Assembly: GCF_030272615.1 (NCBI RefSeq)
Contig: NC_081408.1
Span: 606,351,673-606,415,672 of the forward strand
Direction of reading: 5' to 3'
DNA length: 64,000 nucleotides
DNA from: Cryptomeria japonica
Lineage: Eukaryota; Streptophyta; Pinopsida; Cupressales; Cupressaceae
Under the pieces are notes generated by a model that was not told where the DNA came from, made no database searches, and saw only the letters and a list, made by a program, of their open reading frames with translations. Shown here in pieces: positions 57,563 to 64,000 of the stretch. The position numbers and the translations under genes are program-made. The first letter of the stretch is position 1, and every line of letters starts with the position of its first letter.

Positions 57563-59160
57563 TCAGGGACTGATGCAATCAGCATCATGCTCAACTAACT
57601 TCATGAAGAGGGACAACCCCCAATTGACTTCTAAAATACTCAAAAGTGGTCTTAGGCAGAGGTTTGGTAAATATATCTGCAAGATGCTCCTTGGTAGAAA
57701 CATGCTTCAAGATAAATTTTTTAGAAATGTTTATTGCACTTGTATTATCACACAAAATCTTTATTGGTTATGAGATTTTCATCCTAAAACCTTCCAAAAT
57801 GTGTCTCATCCAAATAGCTTGTATGCAATTCATATAAGCTTCTACATACTCAGCTTGAACAGTAGATTGTGAAGTACAACTCTGCTATTTACCACTCCAT
57901 GAAACTAGCCTTCCTCCTAGAAAGAATGCTCCATTGGTAGTACTCTTCTGGTCATCAATATTTCCTACCCAATCAGCATCCGTGTATGCCTTCAAATCAA
58001 AATTTCCACCATATGGATACCATAACCCATAGTCAACAGTACCTTTTAGATATCTAAAAATTCTCTTGGTTGCCATCAAATGTGATTCCTTTGGATTCTT
58101 TTGTAATCTAGCAACAATACCAACTACATGGACAACATCCAGTCAACTATGAACAACATAGTGTAATTTGCCAATCATTGACCTATATTCCTTTTCATCT
58201 AGAGACTTAGATGCATCTTCCTTGGACAACTTACAACCTGTAACCATTGGGGTTCCATCTGGTTTACAATCACTCATACCAAAAGTCTTCAAAACCTCTT
58301 TCACATACTTAGATTGAGTAATGAAAATACCAATCTTCATTTACTATATCTACAAGCCTAATTTTTTTAAATTTTCCCTACTAATGACATCTCAAACTCA
58401 GTCTTCATTTCATTTGCAAAACTATTGCTCATGTCATCATTACCTCCAAATATAATGTCATCAACAAATACTTCACTAACCAGTATTTCATCTCCTTCAG
58501 ACTTGAGATAAATATTGTTGTCATCACTGGTTGTAGTAAAGCCTATCTTCATCAAATGTGTGTGAAGCCATTCATACCATGCTCTGGGTGTCTGCTTTAA
58601 TCCATACAAAGCTTTATGAAATTCGTATACCACGTCTTCCTTATCTGTCAATGCATAACCATTAGGCTGCTCTACATAAACCTCTTCTTCCAACATCCCA
58701 TTAAAAAATGCAAAATTAACATCCATCTAGTATACCTTGAACTTCTTATGAGCTGCAAATGCAAGTAAAGTTTTGACACTTTCCAGTCTTGCTACTTGTG
58801 CAAAAGTTTCTCCATAACCTTCTCCTTCTTCTTGCGAATAACCTTTGCAGACTAATCTTTCCTTGTTGCAAACTATAACACCATCTTCATTTAACTTGTT
58901 TCTGAACACCCATTTAGTACCTATAACATTCTTGTTTACTGGTTAGGGTACCAGGGTCCAAGTGTTTTTCTTCTCAATTTGATCGAATTCCTCCTCCATA
59001 GCTTTAACCCAATGATCATCACCAAATGTCTCCTTAGCACTTCTAGGTTCAAAGGTGGAGATCATGCAAGAGTTCTCTCTTATTCTCCTTCTAGTTAGTA
59101 CTCCTGCATCCTTATCCCCAATAATCTATTTAGGATTGTGATTTAGTCTCACCTACCTAG
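57563..59160 (-). pseudogene. Copia C pol, second part: reverse transcriptase and RNase H
   Basis: Minus-strand order: IIGDKDAGVLTRRR linker, [55 protein letters not shown], the active-site motif FVDDIIFGG (58440-58470; FVDD instead of YVDD) and FEMSLVGKI. RNase H follows: PDGTPMVTGCKLS, RSMIGKLHYV, RIFRYLKGTVDYGLWYP, DADWVGNIDDQKSTTNGAFFLGGRLVSW, then a frame ending FTKPLPKTTFEYFRSQLGVV and the stop at 57563-57565. Stops are scattered (WTLVP., KVY., LHYVVHS.). It is preceded on its strand by a solo LTR insertion at 59161-60730. Confidence 0.9.
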
Positions 59161-60730
59161 TGGTGCAGAAGCACCAAGTGAACCAAGTGTACCTCTTGGT
59201 TCCAATGACCTATATGGGGTCAAATATGAACATTTTTAATTATAGATGGTTTCTTGTGTTAAATAAGGTCTAATGAGATCAATAGCATGGTAATAAGGTC
59301 ATTTGACCATTCATGTAACCAAGTTGTCTAGTTGGTCCTAAGAAGGTCTTGATTTGGAAAATACTTTGCAAAATGGGTCAAATTGATGTAATAATGTACA
59401 ATTTGGGTTCTAAAGGTCCTTTCATGTCTATTTGGACCTATTTGTGTTATTAAAATATCATAGGTTGGGTCTAGGAGTTAAAATTGGCAAAATTGCTCAC
59501 ATTGTCAAAAATGCTTAAAGCAATTTTTGCATTATAAGAGAAATTAGGAGTTTGTTTGTTAAAACAATTACAAAAGGTGGTTGTAATTGATGAGGAGGCT
59601 TATAAAACCTATAAAAAGGCCTATCCTCATTCATTCATGGTTTTTGTTGATACATGTGAAGAAAAATCAATAAAAATTGAGAAATTCCTGCACTAAATTC
59701 TGGAAATCACCATATTACAGTCTGTTCATGCTCTTGGTTCGCCATTAAAACTCATTGATCGATCTTTATAACTGATTTTTAATTGAAGGGGAATGAATTT
59801 AGTTTCTTGTGCCTTTTGTTTCATTTTATTTGATCAAGTATTGAAGGAGAAATCATAACTTTTGTGAAAACTGCCAAAACCCTGCCTAAGGTTAACCCAT
59901 TTTGGTAAAACAAGAATATATTTTGTTTTAACCGTTGGATCTTTCTAAAACTTTGGGAAAAGTTCTGTATCTAACCTATCTACAATCTTACTAGAGAGAT
60001 TGGATTTATTTTAAATATGTAAAAATTTATTGATGACTGTTCATGACTGCATTTTTTTGCTCCCTGGAATTGGACAGGGTACTTTCAATTGTTGGCATGT
60101 ATACTCATGAATGCAGGTTATATATGGCTATGGAAGGAAATTGGAGATAGTATTTAAGTTGTTTTAAAACCATCACACTATGGTTCTATGGTTTTTGGAG
60201 AAATAAAAAAAGCCTAAATCATGACTGTCCCCATCTTGCACATGACTGTCCTAAAGTTGATGTTTGTCCCATGAATAGAATTGAGACAACAAAGAGTTGT
60301 AATGTTGCCTTGGGTGATTTGAGGGGGTTGAGTCAATTATTTTGTAAATGGAAGGGAGTCTCCATAATATCTCTATGAAGGTCTTTGGTTTGGTGTGTGT
60401 CTAATGGGCATGAAGAGTTGTGTGAGTAAGTCATTGGTAGTCCTCATTAGGAAAGGCCTAGTGTTGTTGGCCATTGAGGGAACCTATCATGTATGGAGTT
60501 GAAATATTTGATATTGGGTCTTAACATGTTGTTGTGACCTATTTAAGGTATGTTCCATGATTGGATGAGGTTTGTGGAGTAGAAGTGTGTCATTGGTGGG
60601 CTAAAGCACATTGAATGGGGTTAGTAGCCTAAAGTGAGTTTGTGAGTTTGTGAGTTTGAAACCTCTTGACTTAGGTGAGTTAGGAAAAGGACCTCCCTAA
60701 GTGGTTGAGATTGGTGGATGCTCCATATCA
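59161..60730. mobile_element. Solo LTR inserted in copia C pol
   Basis: A 1,570-bp insert begins TGGTGCAGAAGCACC and ends GATGCTCCATATCA, so it has TG...CA termini with short imperfect inverted repeats. It is flanked by a perfect 5-bp duplication CCTAG (59156-59160 and 60731-60735). No ORF is present. TATAAAAAGGCC near 59616 could be its TATA box, which would put it on the plus strand. The flanking C frame rejoins across it (VIPR to VRLNHNPK). It is unrelated in sequence to the other LTRs here, so the family is unknown, perhaps Gypsy. Confidence 0.85.
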
Positions 60731-62224
60731 CCTAGGAATAACATGATCATTCTCTTCAAGTTCAACTTCTTCATTATCATCTTCTTCTGAATTTGTTTGT
60801 TCCGGTTGAACAAGTACATCAAGATTTGCTTTACCAGTTTCTGATTTAACAGTTTCAGGTTCCAAAAGCCAAATGCAAGGATCTTCATCCTTTTTCTCTA
60901 AATTTGTTCCTTCAAAGACTTTAGGACATTCATCTACATGAACATTAGCACTCTCAACAATTTTCTATGTCCGGTTGTTGAAGCATTTATAGGCCTTACT
61001 CTTGGTGGAATAGCCAAGAAATATGCCTTCATTACTCTTAGTTTCAAACTTTCTTATGTAATTACCTCTTTTAATAAAACATTTGTTTCTGAATATCTTA
61101 AAATATCTAACATCAGGTGATCTCCCATACCAGTATTGATAAGGGGTCTTGTCCTTTCCTCTTTTCACCAGAACTCGGTTAATTGTGTAGACAGTTGTAC
61201 TTATAGCTTCTTTCCAAAATGTTTTCGCTACACCTCCTTGTATCAACATAGTCCTAGCAGCTTTAACCACTGACTGGTTGTATCTCTCTGCTATACCATT
61301 CTGTTGTTGTGTCCTTGGTGCAGAAAGATGCCACTTGATACCATTCCCATCACAGTACTTAGAGAATTCCTCAGAAGTAAATTCACCGCCTTGATTTGTT
61401 CTCAAACATTTTATCTTTTTGCCACTCTCTTTCTCAGCTAAGGCCCTAAATGCCTTGAATTTAACAAAAGCTTCATTCTTATCCTTCAAGAATGTGACCC
61501 ACATCATCCTTGAACAATCATCAGTGAAGATCATGAAATATCTGTCACCTTGAATGCTTCTTGTTGGTCCACATAGATCTTTATGAACCAAATCTAACAG
61601 GTTCTCCGCTGAGAAGGACTTGCTCTTGAAAGTTGAAGAAGTCATCTTTCCTAATTGACATTATTTACAAAGAACATTAACCAATTTGTCCAGCTGAGGC
61701 AGACCTATTACTATCTTAGATTTGCTCACTTTAACAATATTGTCAAAATTTATATGACAAAATCTCCTATGCCAAATCTAGCGATCATCTATCTTTGCAA
61801 TCAAACAATTGCTAATTTTAGGATTAAGATGAAATAGATTACCTCTGGTCTGTTTCCCATTTGCAATCAATTCACCTTTGTTGAGAAAGATTTTGCACAT
61901 ACCATTTCTAAACCCGAGTGGGTATCCTCTGTCATTAAGTTGTACCACACTCAAAAGATTGTGCTTTAGGCCTTCAACCCAATAGACATCATCAACATTG
62001 CTCTTCCCATTAAGAGAAATAACTCCCTTACCTTTAACCATACATGGTGAGTCATTTCTAAATCTAACAATAGCGCCATCTAATTCTTTTAGGAAAAGAA
62101 ATTTGCTCTGATTACCGGTCATGTGATGTGAACAACCACTATCAATGATCCAATCATCAAAGTTATCCATCCTGGATACCAGTGCCTTCTGATTTGATAT
62201 TTCTTCCTTAATAGCTACAAACAC
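60731..62224 (-). pseudogene. Copia C pol, first part: protease and integrase
   Basis: From 62224 the minus strand reads FVAIKEEIS, then the protease motif WIIDSGCSHHMT, the pre-integrase block GNLFHLNPKISNCLIAKIDDR, and the integrase DLVHKDLCGPTRS, RYFMIFTDDCSRMMWVTFLKDKNEA, CLRTNQGGEFTSEEF, QQNGIAERYNQSVVKAARTML, FKIFRNKCFIKRG. The three acidic integrase positions (D, D, E) are present or nearly so: N replaces D in TNQGGEF. The region ends in an acidic linker (EDDNEELN). Stops at 61778 and near 61645 and a frameshift inactivate it. Confidence 0.9.
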
Positions 62225-63189
62225 AATATCTTCACTTGCATCATCATCAGAATCTTTATCAGTAATACCACTGTAAATAGCTACAAGACAATCTCTCTTG
62301 CCTTTACCCTTATACTTCTTAAATTTGTCTCTCTTGTATTCATTTTCACAATTAGGGAAATTAGTTTCTATATGACCAATCTTGTTGCATGCAAAACATT
62401 TTAAAGGTAGCTTACCTCTAATTTACCAGTGCCTCTAGGTAGTCGTTTTGCCAACAATGCTTCAAGTTCCACTAAGCTATCTTCGTCATCAACATATTTG
62501 CTAGATCTAGATTCATAGCTATGGTTGGTATCTCTACTTCTTCTCACAAATGGGTTAGAGACAGAAGATCTGAATGCAGATTCCGATTTCTATAGACTAC
62601 CATCATAGCCATTTAATTCAAAAGCAGTAAGTTTGCCAATAATAGAGTCAAGAGATACCTTTGTCTTGTCAATCAATTTCAGCTCCTAAATAGCTACAAC
62701 TCGGATAGCATAGACTGGTAGCAAGGTTCTCAATACCTTACTGATCACTATGACATCTTCCACTTTCCCTCCCGCACTCTTTATTTCACCAACTATCTCT
62801 TTTATCCTTTGACCATACTGCGGGATATTCTCACCTTCAAACATTCTCATGTCATCAAACTTTCCTCTTAGATTCTCCTCTTTAGCAATCTTAACATGTT
62901 CATCACCGCTATAAATCTCTTCAAGTTTTTTTGATACTTCATATGCAGTTTCAAGACCATGGATATCTACATATTCAACATCAGATAGAGAACTGATAAT
63001 AGCCTCTAATGCTTGATTTTCTTGTTGTTCTTTCTTCTAATCATCAATCAGGGTTCTAGTCAGTGTAATATACTTAGTTTCTATATGATCCCAATACTGA
63101 CTACCAAGACTCTTAATGTAAAACTTCATTCTGTCGCTCCATATTCTATAGTGATCTTTGTTGAACTTCAGGCCTTCTTTCTTCATCAT
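62225..63189 (-). pseudogene. Copia C gag
   Basis: The ATG at 63189, 57 bases from the primer binding site, starts MMKKEGLKFNKDHYRIWSDR. The UBN2-type capsid blocks follow (W.R.K.YI.SLG.QYWDHIE, LE.IYSGDEHVK, LRGKFDDMRMFEGENIPQYGQRIK), then LDSIIGKLTAFELNGYDGS, LVELEALLAKRLPRGT and a knuckle CFACNKIGHIETNF whose last Cys is Phe. Stops occur after TLIDD, VVAI and DGSL. This is the most complete copia gag in the window. It shows that copia F gag starts at the codons for LDSII, exactly where element E interrupts it. Confidence 0.87.
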
Positions 63190-63245
63190 GATATACAAGA
63201 TCTTTTCCTCAAGTTGTTAGGCTTTTAGATTAAATGGGACCTAAG

Positions 63246-63261
63246 AAGCTCTGATACCAAT
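63246..63261 (-). promoter_or_regulatory. Copia C primer binding site
   Basis: On the minus strand ATTGGTATCAGAGCTT directly follows the 5' LTR end (...GCCATC). It contains the core TGGTATCAGAGC. Confidence 0.85.
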
Positions 63262-63474
63262 TGATGGCATGATGAAATAATAAGTATCCGGTAGAATACT
63301 GAGAGGAGGGGGGGTGAATTAATATACTGAAAAGCTAATACAAAGTTACCAAACTCAAATTCAATCACACAAAGTAAACATGCCATAGTCAAAATCAATA
63401 TTCATAAGAATACTTGACATCAACTGGTTTGACTGTTATGACAACTTAACAGTAAACAACTCTAATCTTGTAAA
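63262..63474 (-). mobile_element. Copia C 5' LTR, truncated
   Basis: It matches 55801-56012 closely (TGATGGCATGATGAAATAAT versus TGATGGTATGATGAAAGAAT) and stops after AATCTTGTAAAC. Beyond this point the sequences are unrelated, so about 1.2 kb of the LTR is missing or displaced to the right of the window by another insertion. Confidence 0.82.
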
Positions 63475-64000
63475 CAACTCTAATCTTTAGCACACTCATA
63501 TGTTGAGTCCAACTTGATAAATATTATTCTTCTACCTAAATATAATCTCATTTTTTGTAATAAACTAATTTGGTATGGGCACAAATGGCTCATCCTCCTT
63601 AACCTCAAATTTCCAACTATCTTCATATGCACTAGAATTTGTTCATTTTTTATACTACCCACCACCACATCACAATATTTATCATCTGGTTCCATTGAGT
63701 CTTGGATAAAATATTCTTTTGTGTTGGCTAACCCATCATACCACACATTAAGTCTCTTTGTAAAACTAAATGAATACTCATACTTTGGATCCCTAAGTAC
63801 GTGGCCTCCCATTGTTAAATGTAACCCTTGCATTAATTTTTTTTTCTTTCCTTAACAATAAAATTATGTTAACCCTTACTTGTCACAACTAACATATATT
63901 AATTTTTAGGATTTCATTCCTTTCCCTTCATATCCCCTTTAACCTTAATAGGAATATACATCACACTCCTCTTGAGCCTCTTTATAGTGAGCATCTTCTA
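63475..64000 (-). other. Unassigned sequence with a 117-codon minus-strand frame
   Basis: A minus-strand frame (63480-63833) reads GGHVLRDPKYEYSFSFTKRLNVWYDG...EYFIQDSMEPDDKYCDVVVG. It looks like a real protein in composition, but I recognise no family. The frame may continue off the window through stops. It begins right at the copia C LTR break, so it could belong to the inserted element or to the older host locus. Confidence 0.3.

Overview
The window is nuclear DNA from a seed plant with a large, repeat-rich genome. The evidence is Ty1/copia elements with a TGGTATCAGAGC-type primer binding site, plant L1-type LINEs whose ORF2 ends in an RNase H domain, a CACTA-type transposon end, and pieces of a class III peroxidase gene and a TIC32-like dehydrogenase gene. 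The density and decay of the nested retroelements fit a gymnosperm, probably a conifer, but nothing here proves the lineage. No intact host gene was found.

Positions 1 to about 37,050 are one nested stack, reconstructed from target-site duplications and interrupted reading frames. The outermost layer is a decayed LINE (LINE-c, 35474-37045, minus). Copia G lies in it (pol remnant 17530-18255, 3' LTR 33152-35473). On the left, G borders copia F (14563-17421), which is split in gag by element E. E is a plus-strand LTR element with a large accessory ORF, and its 3' LTR ends at 14562. E in turn carries LINE-a (2749-5181) and the near-full-length LINE-b (6434-14400), each flanked by a 17-bp duplication. 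On the right, copia A (18412-32980) sits in G and is split inside its Gag zinc knuckle by element B (20529-28064).

Positions 37,046 to about 50,600 are poorer in retroelements. They hold a CACTA-like terminus with a subterminal motif array, the 3' part of a class III peroxidase (38179-38756, minus), a 250-bp inverted-repeat pair, several short tandem repeats, a 2.3-kb coding-poor LTR element (42178-44460), and the last exon of a TIC32-like short-chain dehydrogenase (46401-46577, plus). The remainder is AT-rich sequence without a recognisable gene.

Positions 50,600 to 64,000 form a second stack on the minus strand. A compound microsatellite abuts element D (LTR 51232-52335, accessory ORF 52593-55708), which is the same family as E. 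Copia C (55801-63474) lies immediately upstream of the D accessory ORF. C carries a 1.57-kb solo LTR between integrase and reverse transcriptase, and its own 5' LTR is broken at about 63474.

Two systems look least described. (1) LINE-b and LINE-a share a third ORF downstream of the ORF2 RNase H domain. (2) LTR elements B, D and E encode a related protein of roughly 1,000 residues where pol is expected; in B it follows a Gag-like ORF with four CCHC knuckles and no reverse transcriptase. Elements A to G also share a conserved inverted repeat across the polypurine-tract/LTR boundary. Almost every coding region is broken, mostly by stop codons explicable as C-to-T changes, so this is an archive of mobile elements rather than a set of working genes.
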